Numbered from the stretch's first letter, positions 35,217-47,484 are shown. The stretch: DNA of 64,000 nt from Papio anubis (GCF_008728515.1 NC_044976.1:34991376-35055375); one strand, 5' to 3'. Made by a program: numbers and translations. The notes: generated from the letters alone by a model not told the origin.

Positions 35217-35500
35217 GTTTTTTTGAGATGAAATCTCTGTCTCCAGGTTGGAGTGCAGTGGCCCGATCTTGGCTCACTGCAACCTCCGCCTCCTGGGTTC
35301 AAGCGATTCTCCTGCCTCAGCCTCCTGAGTAGCTGGGATTACAGGTGCAAGCCACCATGCCCAGCTAATTTTTGTGCTTTTAGTAGTGACGGGGTTTCAC
35401 AGTGTTGGCCAGGATGGTCTTGATCTCTTGACTTTGTGATCCGCCCGGCTCGGCCTCCCAAAGTGTTGGGATTACAAGCGTGAGCCACCGCGCCCGGCCG
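35217..35500 (-). mobile_element. Alu, antisense to the window, sense to GRIK3
   Basis: Reverse-orientation full Alu from a poly-T start through ccaccgcgcccggcc. Imperfect target duplication around agctcct. Confidence 0.93.
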
Positions 35501-35559
35501 GGAGCTCCTTTTAACTGTAATGGGAATTCTCAGAGAATTTGGTTGTTGTTCTTTTTTGA

Positions 35560-35900
35560 TGTATCATAATTTTGTATCAACAGAGAACCATTCTCTGTTG
35601 TTAGACATTTAGGTGTTTACCCCTCCCTGCCATCTTTTCGTGTTATAATTTACACTTCAGCAAATTTCCTTGTAAATAAAACCGTGTCTATCTTTGACCA
35701 CTTACACATGGTACATTTCTAAAAGTGGAAATTGATAGGCCAAAATGTATGGATACTGTGGAAGACTCTGAACATACCATGAAGTTGCCTTCCAGAAAAG
35801 TACCTGCATAGACTTCCCTCAGCAATGCTGGACAGTGTCCCTTCCCTTCCACCCTTGCAAATTCCAACATCGAGTATTATCTTTTATCTTTTCCCCTCTT
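35560..35900 (-). mobile_element. Old L1 relic, antisense
   Basis: taaaagtggaaattgataggcc, tgaagttgccttccagaaaag and cccttccacccttgcaaattcc resemble antisense old L1 3' sequence. Confidence 0.5.
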
Positions 35901-36764
35901 CTTTGTTGACTGAGGCTTGCTGGTTATAGAGGATTCCATTTCGTTTTTTACGGATATGTAAGTTGCTTGTTTATAATGGGCCCCTCTATATATAATTTAA
36001 CTGCAATCTCCTTGAATTTCTCTCAGACAGCTTCACCACCCCCGCCCAGCGGCCCTTAACTCAGGCACACATTTAAATCACCCTGCAGGCTTTTGTAAAA
36101 GCACAATGCTGGCTCCACCACAGACCAATTAAAACAGAGAGTCTCTGGGAGTGAGTCCAGAGCATTAGCACTTGAAAACTTTCTCCCTGTGATTCTAATT
36201 TGCTACTGGGACCCAGAACTACTGCCCGACCATGCTTGAATTAATCAGAAGGCTTGAGCCTAGTTCTACTGTCTATATGCTTGGGCCAACCCTGTTAACT
36301 TTTCCTTTTTAAACTTTTGATTATGGAAATTTCCAAATATATGCAAAGGTAGAGAGAATGGTATAATGAACCACTATGCAACCATCACCCACCTTCAACA
36401 ATTACCCTGGAGGGTTTTATGCAGGAAAATGATATGGTTTGAGTTAAGTTTTAAACAAGGCACCGGTTGCTGTGTGAATTGTGGATGGTGCTGGGGAACC
36501 GTGGAGGCTGGAAGGCCAGTTTGAAGGCTGCGGCATAATCCAGGCAGGAGGTGATGGGGCTTGGCCTGGGGTGGGGCAACAGCGATGGAAAAAAGTGCTA
36601 GGTCAGGACAGAGGTAGAGTGGCAGGGCTTGCTGGCCCACTGGATACAGGGTGAGCTGTTGTGAGGCTGCGATGAGACACTATTGTGTGCCTGGCACATA
36701 GAGGGCTGAAGTCAGCGTGGATCTCCTTCCACGTCCTGTGCAGGCTCCAAGCTCTAAGGCTTAC

Positions 36765-37015
36765 CTGCTCTCTCTCTGCTGTTTTGCGGAGCTTGTACAC
36801 AAACTCGCCCACGGCCACCAGCACAGAAAGGACCAGCCCGGCGGCCAGGACAATGAAGATGCCCCCGATCTTCTGGATCCCCAGGGCGCTGGCCTCTTTG
36901 TTTTCCTCCTCAGGGCACCCGCTGCCCCGCCACCATTTCTCCTTCATGATGTGCAGCTTGTCCTCCTCCTGAAGCTGCAGGATGGCGATGGTGATCTTGT
37001 CCCGGTATGGGGAGC
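36765..37015 (-). CDS. GRIK3: GRIK3 exon: S2 end and M4 helix (residues 772-855)
   Basis: This 251-nt exon has the acceptor tgctcag|GC and the donor GAGCAG|gtaagc. It encodes residues 773-855 in phase 0 at its 3' end. SPYRDKITIAILQLQEE starts the last S2 segment, followed by LHIMKEKWWRGSGCPEE, in which Cys805 pairs with Cys751. EASALGIQKIGG leads into the hydrophobic M4 helix (about 822-841, IFIVLAAGLVLSVLVAVGE). The cytoplasmic tail begins VYKLRKTAEREQ. If the donor is not used, the frame stays open for 53 more codons, to a stop at about 36603. The rodent GluR7b splice form with an alternative tail is reported near this position, but I did not locate its 40-nt insert. Confidence 0.97.
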
Positions 37016-37880
37016 CTGAGCAGGGAAAAGGGACCCCTAGCCATCAGTGGCGTGTGGCCCTTGCTGTGTTTGGCCCTGCCAACACCCTGGTCAGGCCACC
37101 ACCACTAGCCTCTGGATCAGCTCATAAAAGGGGGGCCCTATCCCTGTGAGTCCTCTTTAAATCAACACGTGGTATCTGGGTGGGTGGAAATGTCCTGTTT
37201 GAGCAGGGAGGTCGTACTCATTGTGTATCAGTCCCTGTGGGCTCCCTGAAGGCCCAGTGCCCCTGAGCTGCATCAGCAGGGGCAGGAGAGGGAAGGCAGG
37301 AACGGCCTCTGGGAACTGTCCCTGAACCTTGTGTCTGTCCCAGCTCTCATTGCTTAGGTCAGGGCCACCCTCAAAAGGCATGCAGCTCCATCCCTCTGCT
37401 TCTGGGCTGAGAAAATGTCACCTATGTCCGGGCGTGGTGGCTCACACTTGTAATTCCAGCACTTCGGAAGGCCAAGGCGGGCAGATCACCTGAGGTCGGG
37501 AGTTCAAGACCAGCCCGACCAACATGGAGAAACCCCATATCTACTAAAAATACAAAATTAGCCAGGCATGGTGGCACATGCCTGTAATCCCAGATACTCG
37601 GGAGGTTGAGGCAGGAGAATCACTTGAACCCAGGAGGCGGAGGTTGCGGTGAACCAAGGTCATGCCACTGCACTCCAGCCTGGGCAACAAGAGTGAAACT
37701 CCGCCTTAAAAAAAAAAAAAAAAAAAAGAAAAAAAGAAAGAAAAGAAAAGGGAGAAAAAGAAAATGTCACCTTTATCAGCCCCATGGAATGAGCTGTGAG
37801 AGGGAGCGTGAGTGGACACGGGGGTGGAGCTCCCCCTCTGCCCACACCCCTGCCCCTCCCACACGTAGCCCCTTGCTCAC
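37016..37880 (-). other. GRIK3: GRIK3 intron between the agonist-glutamate exon and the M4 exon (865 bp)
   Basis: A short intron. A plus-strand Alu with 13-bp target duplications fills over a third of it; the rest is unique sequence. Confidence 0.95.
37424..37759 (+). mobile_element. Alu with GAAA-rich tail
   Basis: Full dimer with a tail of A19 followed by GAAA-type repeats. Exact 13-bp target duplications gaaaatgtcacct lie at 37411-37423 and 37760-37772. It is antisense to GRIK3. Confidence 0.94.
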
Positions 37881-38103
37881 CCATGGGCGTGCCGATGCCG
37901 TAGCCCTTGGAGTCAATGAGTCCCCCAATCTGGGTGAGGTTGCAGTTCCTCTGCGTGACGTACTCGATGGTGGTGGACTCCATGAGCAGTGCGTAGTCGG
38001 CCGTCAGGGCCCTCTGGATGCCCTCCTCATTGTTCTTCACCAGCGCCGAGGGCTTGCTGCTCATGAAGGCCCACATCTTCTCGAAGGTGGAGATCTTGGA
38101 TTT
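37881..38103 (-). CDS. GRIK3: GRIK3 exon: S2 agonist glutamate and dimer interface (residues 698-772)
   Basis: This 223-nt exon has the acceptor ggcccag|AAA and the donor CCCATGG|gtgagc. It encodes residues 698-771 plus the first base of Gly772. It opens KSKISTFEKMWAFMSS and continues with SKPSALVKNNEEGIQ, where GluK1/GluK2 carry one more residue. It then reaches ADYALLMEST, whose Glu739 is the conserved acidic residue that binds the agonist amino group. Cys751 in QRNCNLT is the first half of the conserved S2 disulfide; its partner is Cys805 in the next exon. The exon ends IDSKGYGIGTPMG. The intron downstream is only 865 bp and contains a full-length Alu. Confidence 0.97.
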
Positions 38104-38404
38104 CTGGGCCGCAAGGGAAGGGGTGATGCACACACTGTTACTAGCCACACCAGGGACCAAGCACTGCATATCCTGCTCAGCGGGGGTTGGGGCCTTGAAC
38201 TCGGTCTACAGTCTTCAGAGAAAGGGAGTGCTACATGGTGCTCCGATATAGAAATTGAGGCCCTGGGAGCAAAGGTCCCCAAACACACTGCTGGCGAGGG
38301 ATAAAGCAGAACTGCAGACTCAGGCCTGCTTCCTGGAAACCCTGACCATGGCACGAGTGGTCTTCAAACTGACTTTAAACATGGATTTTCTTTCTCTAAA
38401 ATTT

Positions 38405-38640
38405 ATTAAAAGTTAGCATGTTCAGGCTTTGTTCTAAGTGCGCCACCTGCATTAACTCGTTGATTCTTCACAGCGATCACAGGAGACAGGTACCATCATA
38501 AGCCCCATTTTACAGATAAAAAGATTGAGGCACAGCTAAGTCACTTGCCTAAGTTTATCCAGGCACTAAGTAGCAAAGTCAGGCTTCAAACTCAGGCCAT
38601 CTGGCTCCGGAGTCCATACCCCTAACCCCTCAGCTGCCCT
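38405..38640 (-). mobile_element. MIR, antisense, near full length
   Basis: tttgttctaagtgcgccacctgcattaactcg through ccccattttacagataaaaagattgaggc to ctggctccggagtcc. Confidence 0.85.
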
Positions 38641-40029
38641 GCCTCACAGAAACCACTGTGAGGGTGGAGGGAGAGAGACGGCTGCTCCTCGGGGCAAAGC
38701 TGAGTGGGTTCTGGGCCTCCCCTTTTGCTTCAACCAATGGAAGCCTCTTTTATGTCCTGTTTCAGAGGAAGATTTTGCCTCAAACATGTTCTACTTCATT
38801 ACTGTGAGGAAGGAACAGGGTGCAAATTGCAGAGGGGGAAAAAAGTAAGGGCAGTCAGAGGAGGTGGTCTGCAAGCCCCCTTTAGCTGCACCAGCGCTCA
38901 GGGCTGTAGGGTCCTGGGCTGGACACTGTTGCATGAGCAAACCAGAATCCCTAAGACCAGGTCCAAGGGGTAGGATGCTATGCCTGCCCTGGGGAGACAC
39001 AGAGAGGTTACTGGGGCCAGGAGAGAGGAGGGCAAGGGCTGAGTGTCCCTTGCTGCCTGGGGAGACTGCAGACCAGGGTGCATGGCATTCATGAGATTTC
39101 TTGGGAATTTAGTGCTTTGCCAACTGCCTGCTCCCAGCAGGGATCAGCCCTGCCCTGGCTGATCTCAGGGGAACAGGTGGCTCTGCAGGCCCCACTGAGC
39201 CCGGCTGGTTCCAAGTCTAGCTGTGCCTGTCTGTGATGTCAGCCTGTCTGACTGGCACCCAGCCCAGCTCCAGTGTGCCTGATGGCATGGGTGCACTTGA
39301 AAAGGCTGGCGCAGGACTAGGGCATGGGCAGGGGGATGGGGAAGAAGCCATGCCTGCTGGGACGGGGCTGTGGAGCCTGGGAGGAAAGTGTACTTTCTAT
39401 TCTCCGGGTGCTTCCTAGCTCTGGCAAGAGCTGTGCCCTCCTAAACTGGCTTCTAGAGACCCAAACATGCCCTGAGGAACAGCAGTGGGAACAGGAAGGG
39501 GCACCAAAGCCACAGGCAGGACCCCTTGGAATTACATCTGAGCACCGTTGTCAGCTGAGTGCCAGTGATGCCTCCTTTGGGCACAGGGCTGGGGGCACCT
39601 TCACAGATAAGCAGTCACTCTCCAACCTACAAATTTACCTGCCCCAAAGCCAAAGGCATGAAAGGGCCCAGATGCCTGCAGCTCTCACTGGCCTCTCCCA
39701 GCCCCTCCTGATCCTCAGCCTGCCCTTCTTTCAGCCATTGCTGCTCTCCAGCTACTCCAGCTCCGCAGGACTCTCTTACCTCTGCCTCCAAGCCTTTTGT
39801 GCTCTCTGCTCTCCCACCTCCCCAGCTATTCTTCCACCTCAGCGCTTCCTGTGGCCCAGGTTGTGCCCCACTCAATATTCTTGCTCTTAAAAATCTTCCT
39901 GATGTTCAGCTCTTCCACCTCCCCAGTTGTTTCTTATTTTCTGGAAAATTTCCGATAAGCAGATTCTTCCACCTCCAATTTCTTTTACTCCCTCTGTTCC
40001 TTTCTCACTCCGCTACACCGTCTCCCCAG

Positions 40030-40600
40030 ATTTTCCTGTTGTAGAAAGCTCCTAGTGATCCCCATCTCTGGTATTCATACCTTTGTGTAATCCCCTCTTC
40101 TTGAATGTGGGCTGAAACTAGTGGCTTGCTTTTAACTCCCCACAAAAGTGATGGGATGTCATGTCCAAAATTAGGTTACAAGAGACTGTGACTGGTACTC
40201 TCTCTGGCTCGTCTCACTCTGACGGAAGCTGGCTGCCATGTTGTGAGTTGCCCTATGGAGAGGTTCCCAGGGCAAGAAACAGAGGGCAGCCTCTGGCCAG
40301 CTATCAGTGAAAAACTGAAGCCTTTAGTTCAATCACCTGGGAGGAGCTGAGTCCTGCCAACAAGCATGCAGTGAGCTTAGAAAACATGCCTTAAAATAAC
40401 TGTAGCATTAGCCAACACCTTGACTACAGCCCCATGAGGGACCCTGAGCCAGAGGACTCAGCGAAACTGCCTGGATTCCTGACCCACTAGCTGTGAGACG
40501 GCAAATGTTCTTTTAAAACATGAAGTTTCAGGTAATTTGGTATGCAGCAATAGATAACTTATGCACCCTCTCAACCACATACTCACATAAGCAACTTCTG
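40030..40600 (+). mobile_element. Interspersed repeat, family unassigned
   Basis: aatcccctcttcttgaatgtgggctg, gtgatgggatgtcatgtccaaaattagg, ctgccatgttgtgag, and the end gcagcaatagataacttatgc match a common dispersed repeat with an LTR-like end. I cannot place it in a named family. Confidence 0.5.
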
Positions 40601-40869
40601 CTCCCAATATAGTTGCTTAGTCAAATAATCACCAATTCGAACTATTCCTGTAATCAAAGTATCCTAGCCCACTCATCCCTGCTTTGCCAGATACACATGT
40701 TCCCGATACTCTACCATCCTGGTTATTGGAACCTAAATACTTTTCTCCCTCCAGTGACTGCAGTTCTTCAGCTCCTTTCCATCCTTGTCTCTTCTGCTTT
40801 CCCAATTCTCCCTCTTCTACTAGAGGTGAGAACCAAAGGTAGATGAAGCAATCAGACCTCCTAATGTAT

Positions 40870-41255
40870 CTGCCCATCTAATCTATCCTTCCATCCACCT
40901 GTTAACCCATCCATTCACCCATCGATCCATCCGTCCATCCATCCACCCACCTACCCATCCACGCACCCATCATCCATCCATCCAACCACTCACCCATCCA
41001 TCCACTAACATATCTGATCATGCTACCATCCACACACCATCTACACACTAGTTAATTCAACTACTCTGACTATCCACCTATTACTTATCTATCCATCCAT
41101 TTAACCATCTATCCAACCATCTATCTATCCATCCATCCATCTGTTCTCTTACCTACCTATCCATCCCCCAATCATCCATCCCTTTCTCCTCCTCACCCAT
41201 CTTACCCACCCACTCTCCCAAGTCACCCACCCTCTCAGTCATCCATCCAATAAAT
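40870..41255 (-). repeat. ATCC tetranucleotide array (GGAT on minus strand)
   Basis: Degenerate atccatccatcc repeats interrupted by unique bases. It is the same motif family as the arrays at 564 and 25270, in opposite orientation. Confidence 0.93.
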
Positions 41256-42724
41256 CTCAAGTCTTTAGAAAAGTAACTTGACAATGAATCACTCAGGAAG
41301 CCCCACCTACTCCTTCTGTCTCAGAATGGGTTAAGAACTTCTCTTTCTCTAAACTCCTCCTTGTATCCTCCCCATACCCCAACACTTTATTCCTCTTATA
41401 TACAGGCCTGCCTGACACCAAACCATATGCTCTTTCCAGTAACACAACACCATAGATGGAGACAGAAAATTCGGTTGGGGGCTGAAGGGAGTGTTGAGGC
41501 AGATGGGCTCTGAGGAAAGACACAAGAAAGGCACCAGCGGGTAAAGGAACTGAATAAGGAAGACGGGAAAGGACAACAGAGAGCTTGGGCCAGTGGAGAT
41601 GGAAGGTGAAAACAAGGCATGAAGCTGGCTGTGACGTAAATTTTAAGAGACTCCTGGCTCCAGTACCAACTACATTATTATCTCCATCACCTTCAGGTAG
41701 ATGTGTCTGAAATCTGCTTTCCTAGAATGGTCCCCACTGCCCTCGTCTTCTACCTTGGGGCCCCCATTCTCAACCTCATCTGCACATGGTCTCTGCTTCC
41801 CCTTAAGTGCTGTCCTTCTGTCCTTGAGTAGTTCAGTGATTCTGGGGCACAACCCTGAAAGGGTTCCTTCTGGCATGTCTAAGCAGGGATAGATAAATCC
41901 AGGGCCCTTCATGGACCCCCAGGTTCCTCTCTCCCATCTCTGGAAGAGTTGCCATCACAGGCCTGAGTTGCCATCACTGGCCAGAGCTATCATCACCACC
42001 CCAGGGAATAAAGTCCCACATACCTACAGCTCCTGTGTCGTCCTGCCTGTCCTGGCCCTGGAGAGAACCTTACTAAGGATTGTTTCAGGGCTAGTCACCC
42101 AAATCAACTAATGGAATCATCTGGAACAACCAATACACGGCAGTGTGCCAGGACAGAGATGCTTTTTTTATCAGTAAAATTGGCAAGAAAGTAGATTCCA
42201 GGCTCACGACTTTCAATTCCAGCCTCCTCAAGGAAGCAAATTGATTTTCCCTGACTGAAGATACTTAATCTTGAGAATTTAACATTTCTGTACAAGAGAA
42301 TGTATATAAGTCTACATATATATATAGCAATTCAAAAGGGAGCTGAGTTTCAGGGAATGTGTGCAGAGATGCAGTAGCGATGGGATTGCATACAAGACCT
42401 TGGGTGTTTTCCATCCTGGAAAGGAGACCTTTTCCATATTAAATGGCTTTCTTATCTCTGAGTGTGGAATCTTTGGCCTTACTGGATCCATGGACTTGAG
42501 CAGTTAATCATTTCTCTTGGGTCATTTCTATGGAGACAGGAGGCCTCTTTAGAGTCCACTGCCTCTGCTCACTGCTACAGGCCCCCTGGTAAGGACAGTC
42601 TAGCTCCTTGCTCACCCCCCATCCTGGCAGCGGCCCCTGTTGGCTGCACATGCCTGAGGCTTGCTTGTGGGGGGCTGCAGGCTGGGGGTGGAGGTAGTGA
42701 GAGGGGTCAGCTCTACTACACTCT

Positions 42725-42905
42725 GGGGTCACACCAGCTTGGACTCAAATGCCTGCTCCTTCTGTGACCACAGACAAGCGACGTCACCTCTCTGAGCTTC
42801 ACTTTCCATATCTGTAAAACGGGTGTTGTAAGAGTACCTGCTACTTAGGGTGATCGTGAACATTGAACAAGACAAAGGGTGTGAAGTGTTGAATACAGAG
42901 CCCGC
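42725..42905 (+). mobile_element. MIR
   Basis: cacctctctgagcttcactttcc... atctgtaaaacgggtgttg. Confidence 0.65.
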
Positions 42906-43254
42906 CTCTAAGGCTCCAGAGGTGGCCGGAGTCACTCTTTCCCTTTAAGGCTCCTTAATTCTCCTTAAGGCCCAGCTTTCTCATCTAGAAACTGGGGAGA
43001 AAATTCTCTATAGCGCTGAGTGGCTACGGCACTTAACAAAATGCCGACAGGGGCCAGGCCAGGTATTGAAGTAACTAAAGAAGGCTGGGTGGGAGTCTGT
43101 AAACTGGAGATAAACATTGCCTCTCAGCTGCTGAGAACTCCTGCAATTGATGTTTTTAAAAAATATGCATATATTAATAAGCAATGTGTGGCCCCTCCAA
43201 ATCATGTCTATGGGCTGCACAGGCCTGTGTATCACCAGTCTGCAACAATAAACA

Positions 43255-43730
43255 ATAAAAAGTTAGCATTCACTGCATGCCTACTTTGTGCCAGGTAATG
43301 CTGTGAGGTAAATACACGAATTATCCCATTTAATAATCTCAAGAGCTCCACAAAGTGGGTGCCCATTAGCTGGTCATCTCCAGTGTGCTCCAGTTAAGTA
43401 ATCTGCCCCAGGAGGGAACTTCGGGGCAAGAGGAAAGTGTCCAGCCTGCTTCGCTGGCTTGTGTTCAGCCAACTGGAGGGCTCTGCAGAAGAGAAAGCCT
43501 TTGACCTAAGTCCTCCTGTATGCCTGGCTCTGAGCTAACCATTGTACATACAGGAGCTCACTGAACCCTCTTGCCAATTGCTGCATGGTGAAAATAAGTA
43601 TCTATGTCATACAGGGGAGCATATGGAAGCCCAGAGAAGTGAAGTGACTTGCCTAAGGTCACCAGCAGAGACATCACCCCAGACTCAAATCCTGGTCTGT
43701 CTGACTTTAAAACTGATGTAACTTGATGAC
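43255..43730 (-). mobile_element. Two MIR copies, antisense
   Basis: 43255-43430 (gcctactttgtgccaggtaatgc) and 43510-43715 (tgcctggctctgagctaacc, tgacttgcctaaggtcacc). Confidence 0.65.
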
Positions 43731-44164
43731 GACAGGCGGCACCACACTGAATTTTGCCTGGGCATTATGTTTTGGTCCCCCTACCTGCTTCTGCTTGAAG
43801 GCAGGGCTAAGGCTGTATGTGAGAGAGGCCAGCAGATGGGTCAGGAGAAGCTGGAAGCTGAGTTTGGGGAGCATATTCCTAGGCCCTCCAGCTCAGGGAA
43901 GGGTCTGTCATGTAGCTGGGAGGCAGGGGGTGGGCCGGGTGACCTCTCTGAGAGCATGCCCAGGTCAGATGCTAGGACTGAAGCTGTGCAAGGAGGGGGG
44001 CCTGACAATGGCTTTGGGCCCAGGTAACCTGACATTCTTGGGCCCCTAGTTCCCACTCCTTCCCTAAGCCACTATCCCTCTCACCTGTTATGTGCTCCCT
44101 CACCCCCAGCACTGAAAAAGGTCTAAGTGGTTGGAGAAGCTGTCTTCCAACTTCCTCTCTCATC

Positions 44165-44480
44165 AAAGCTGTGTGGCCTTCCCTGCAAAGAACACGCTTT
44201 CCCAATGTTCTCCTTTACATTTTGCCTACATATTTTTACAGCCAAACAGTGCTTTCAAAGGCCTCCTTTTTCATCTCCTAATTAATTTTTATCTTCCAAG
44301 ACGGAGGAAGGACAACACAGGAGATGCTGTTTGTGATGTCTGCTGCTCCCTGACAACTCTTCAAATGAAATTTCCTTTGGAATGACAGGGCTGCAGGGTG
44401 GGGGCGAGGGATCGAGAGACCCCCGAGAGCCCAGCGTCCCGCTTCCTGCTGCTGTTGTCTTTGGACAGAAACAGGTTTTC
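44165..44480. promoter_or_regulatory. Candidate intronic conserved element
   Basis: Repeat-free block with catctcctaattaatttttatc, inside the 10.3-kb intron. Confidence 0.25.
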
Positions 44481-44836
44481 TCTCCCTTGTGAGTTCTACT
44501 CTCAGTCAGGGAGTTTTTTAAGACTGTGTGCTGCTTAACCAGGAACATGCTAACCACAGAAATCAAGTTCATCTGTCCTGCACTTTGGACCTTCAATACA
44601 GGCTGCCCACTGGGTTCTTAGTCCTCGATATTGTCTCCTGCATTTGTGCCACTTGGCTACTGCCATCTTTAAATCCCATCCTTTCACTCAACAACAGCAT
44701 CCACTCAACATGTATTATTAGAGCAACTACGACGTGCCAGGACTGTGCAGGGCTGGGTATGTGGTCAACTGACTGTGGCTTCACTTTTCCCCAACTGCCT
44801 CCTGAGGACTGTGGCTGGGTCCTTAGAGAAGCCATA

Positions 44837-45100
44837 TGAACACAGTGACCAAGAGCATAGGTACTAGAGCCAGGCTGCTTGGGTTCAAATTCCAGCCCTG
44901 CATTTCACTAGCTGTGGGAAATTTAGGCAAGTCAGTTAGCCTCTCTGGGCCTTCCTTTCATCATGTGTCAAATGGAGATGATTATAATAATCTACCTTCC
45001 AGGGCTGTTATTGAGGACGTAATAAACAAATACAGGTAAAGTGTTTGGAATGGTGCCTGGCACAAAGTAAGTGTTCATTAAGTGTTACTGTTATTGTTGA
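44837..45100 (+). mobile_element. MIR, near full length
   Basis: acacagtgaccaagagcatagg through ggttcaaattccagccctgc and tttcatcatgtgtcaaatgg to tgcctggcacaaagtaagtg. Confidence 0.88.
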
Positions 45101-46125
45101 CTTTGCCAATGTCTCCCAGACATCTGATGGCTCCTCCTGGAGCTGCCTTCTGTTCAACAGTAGTGCAGCCTTGCCATATACTCTCATGGGCAGGGAGGAC
45201 CACCTCTCAAGGAGAAGACTCTAGAGTGGATGGAGGGGAGGGCACTGTGCGTGAAGACAGAATGTCTGACCTTGTAACCAGCTCCACCACTGATCTGCTG
45301 TGTGACAATGGGCTGGGCCTGTTTCTCTAGGTTAATCTCAGGTCTCCTTGCAGCTCTAACCTGCAAACATTCTGTGCTAACCAGGAGGCTATCACCTGGT
45401 CTGGAGGAAGGTCTAATTAGGAAGTCCAACTACAGAGGGCAGGGGGGTGGCAAGGCAGGGAATTGGTTCATCCAGGGACCTTCAGCGGAGGCAGGGGGTA
45501 GTGGTGCTTCTAGCTCGTCATCTGAGGTGGGGGCAAGTTAATGTATCTACATTCAGGCTCTTCTCCCATAAGTAACAGTCCCATTGCTGCTGCCGATGAC
45601 AGGGAACCTGGGCAAAGAGAACTTCACTTGAATTAGGGCAGGAGACAATGTGGACAGGCATAAAGAGGAATTAATTGACCATAGGGAGAGCAATAAAGTG
45701 GAGCTGGTTATGCAGGGGGTGTGGAGTTGTTGTTTCTGACCCACAGACTCCTGTGAGCATGGGCCCATGAAGCCCCAGCATCCCAGCTAGGTGACAGCAT
45801 TTGTATCTCTCCTCTGCCCTCCTCACTGTGCCATTCGCAGGGAAGGTGGGTGAGGGCAGAGGAGGCTGTGGGAGGTGCCGCTTGATGCTGAGGGCAGCAG
45901 CTCAGTGGGGAGCTGGGACTAGGTTCTGGGAAGCCAATCTGAGCATCTTAGCATGGAGGGAGACAAGGACATCCAATCAGCAGCAATGAGCCTGCACCAG
46001 GCTTATTTATGCCATTTCCCTTTGATCGGGAGCCCTGCTTAGAGATGGGCTCATGCGTTATGCATGAGAGATGCTCTGGCACAGTCAAAGGGCTGGGCCA
46101 CAGCCTGGGGATAGGCATGAGCAGG

Positions 46126-46880
46126 CAAGAATGTGCGCACACACACACACACACACACATGCAGACACATATGCATGCACAGTCCATTATGCACACACAC
46201 ACACCCAGAGACACATTTGTACGCATGCATGGACCATTATACACATACGCAGACCCCCCCCCACCATACAGAGACACACTTGCATACACGGGCCATTATA
46301 CACACATACATGCAGACATATATACTTGCATGGATCATTATACATGCACACGCAGATACATATGTATACACAGGCCATTATACACACACACAGAGATTCA
46401 TGCATGCATAGGCCATTACACAGGCATACACGCACAAAGGCTAGTATACACACACATGTATCATGCATAAGCGGGCCATTACACACACACAGGCCCATCT
46501 GCCCTCCACTTATCTAGACATACCCATGAGGATATCCAAGCAGACAGTCACATGTATTTTCTCTGTACACATATACATGTAGACCTTCTGGTACACACTT
46601 GTACACATTCACTGGCACGTGTCCACATGCTCAGATCACAGACATGCATCACCCATATGTTCAAGCACACATACACATAGATGCAGACACATGTCCAAGC
46701 ACAAATACACACATGTCCCCACACAGGCAGAGTTGTGCACAGGCACATGTGTGCACACACACACACATGCACATTCCCACATATTATATACTGCTACATG
46801 CCCATGTGAAGCCATGCATGTATACACATCCTCACCTACTCACTCATAGGCAGGAACACATACAGAGTCCCATAGTGCTC
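46126..46880. repeat. CA-rich minisatellite and microsatellite region
   Basis: A pure CA run (46138-46159), then units of about 40-60 bp each carrying CCATTA followed by (CA)n and GCATGC-like text. CCATTA occurs at 46184, 46234, 46293, 46375, 46413 and 46476, with a TCATTA variant at 46335. More degenerate ACAT-rich sequence follows to 46880. Confidence 0.85.
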
Positions 46881-47126
46881 CCAACATGCCTTTGATAATG
46901 CCGTTGTCTTCCCCTCACTCTAAATACACAGTAGTGACCTCTTAAGCAAGTCAACCAACATCCCTCTTGGCAACATCCAAGAGGGAAGCTCCTTTCCTCC
47001 CTCACTGTCTCTTCACTACAAGGCTGTTTCCAACCTCAAAGAGGGACATGGTGGGGGCTGGGCAGTGGGGAGGGGAGAGAGTGCTGGAGGGCTGCAGTGC
47101 CCAGGAGGTAGAAGGCTTTCCCACCC

Positions 47127-47387
47127 AACCCCTCTGTCACTCAGGCTGGAATGCGGTGGCGCGATCTCGGCTCACTGCAACCTCCGCCTCTGGGTTCAAG
47201 CGATTCTTCTGCCTCAGCCTCCCCAGTAACTGGGATTACAGGTGCGGCGCCACCTGTAATTTGTATTTTTAGTAGAGATGGGGTGTCACCATATTGACCA
47301 GGCTAGTCTCGAACTCCTGACCTCGTGATCTGCTTACCATGGCCTCCCAAAGTGCTGGGATTACAGGCGTGAGCCACTGTGCCTGGC
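47127..47387 (-). mobile_element. Alu, reverse orientation, lacking a T-rich start
   Basis: Reads ctctgtcactcaggctggaatg through gccactgtgcctggcc. The poly-T and first bases are missing at 47127, and a few bases are lost near 47240-47265. Confidence 0.92.
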
Positions 47388-47484
47388 CTGCCTGCAAGCT
47401 GTGTTTCAACAAGTCTTCCAGGTGATCTGAACGCACACCCAGGTCTAAGAACCACTGTCGTAAAACAGGGGCTTCGAGGAAGGC

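Larger units (their letters stand above)
34710..36660 (+). mobile_element. Old interspersed repeat in two halves, family unassigned
   Basis: 34710-35210 (ccacaaatatttaatgcg... gagcattccaggagcagc... gcaaagggcctaaggcag) and 36415-36660 (gatatggtttgagttaagttttaaac... ataatccaggcaggaggtgatggggcttgg) are successive parts of one dispersed element that I know by sequence but cannot name. An Alu and L1 material lie between them. Confidence 0.45.
33845..36764 (-). other. GRIK3: GRIK3 last intron (2.9 kb)
   Basis: It lies between the M4 exon and the tail exon. It holds a MIR remnant (34580-34680), an unassigned old repeat in two halves (34710-35210 and 36415-36660), a minus-strand Alu (35217-35500) and an old L1 relic (35560-35900). 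No second coding exon was identified. Confidence 0.9.

Noticed and set aside
39324..39890. 188-codon open frame on the plus strand within a GRIK3 intron
   Set aside because: No recognisable family, low-complexity Ser/Leu/Pro content in the second half, and no splice or promoter support.
46009..46517. Open frames of up to 153 codons in the CA-rich region
   Set aside because: Microsatellite translation (His-Thr), with no conserved domain.
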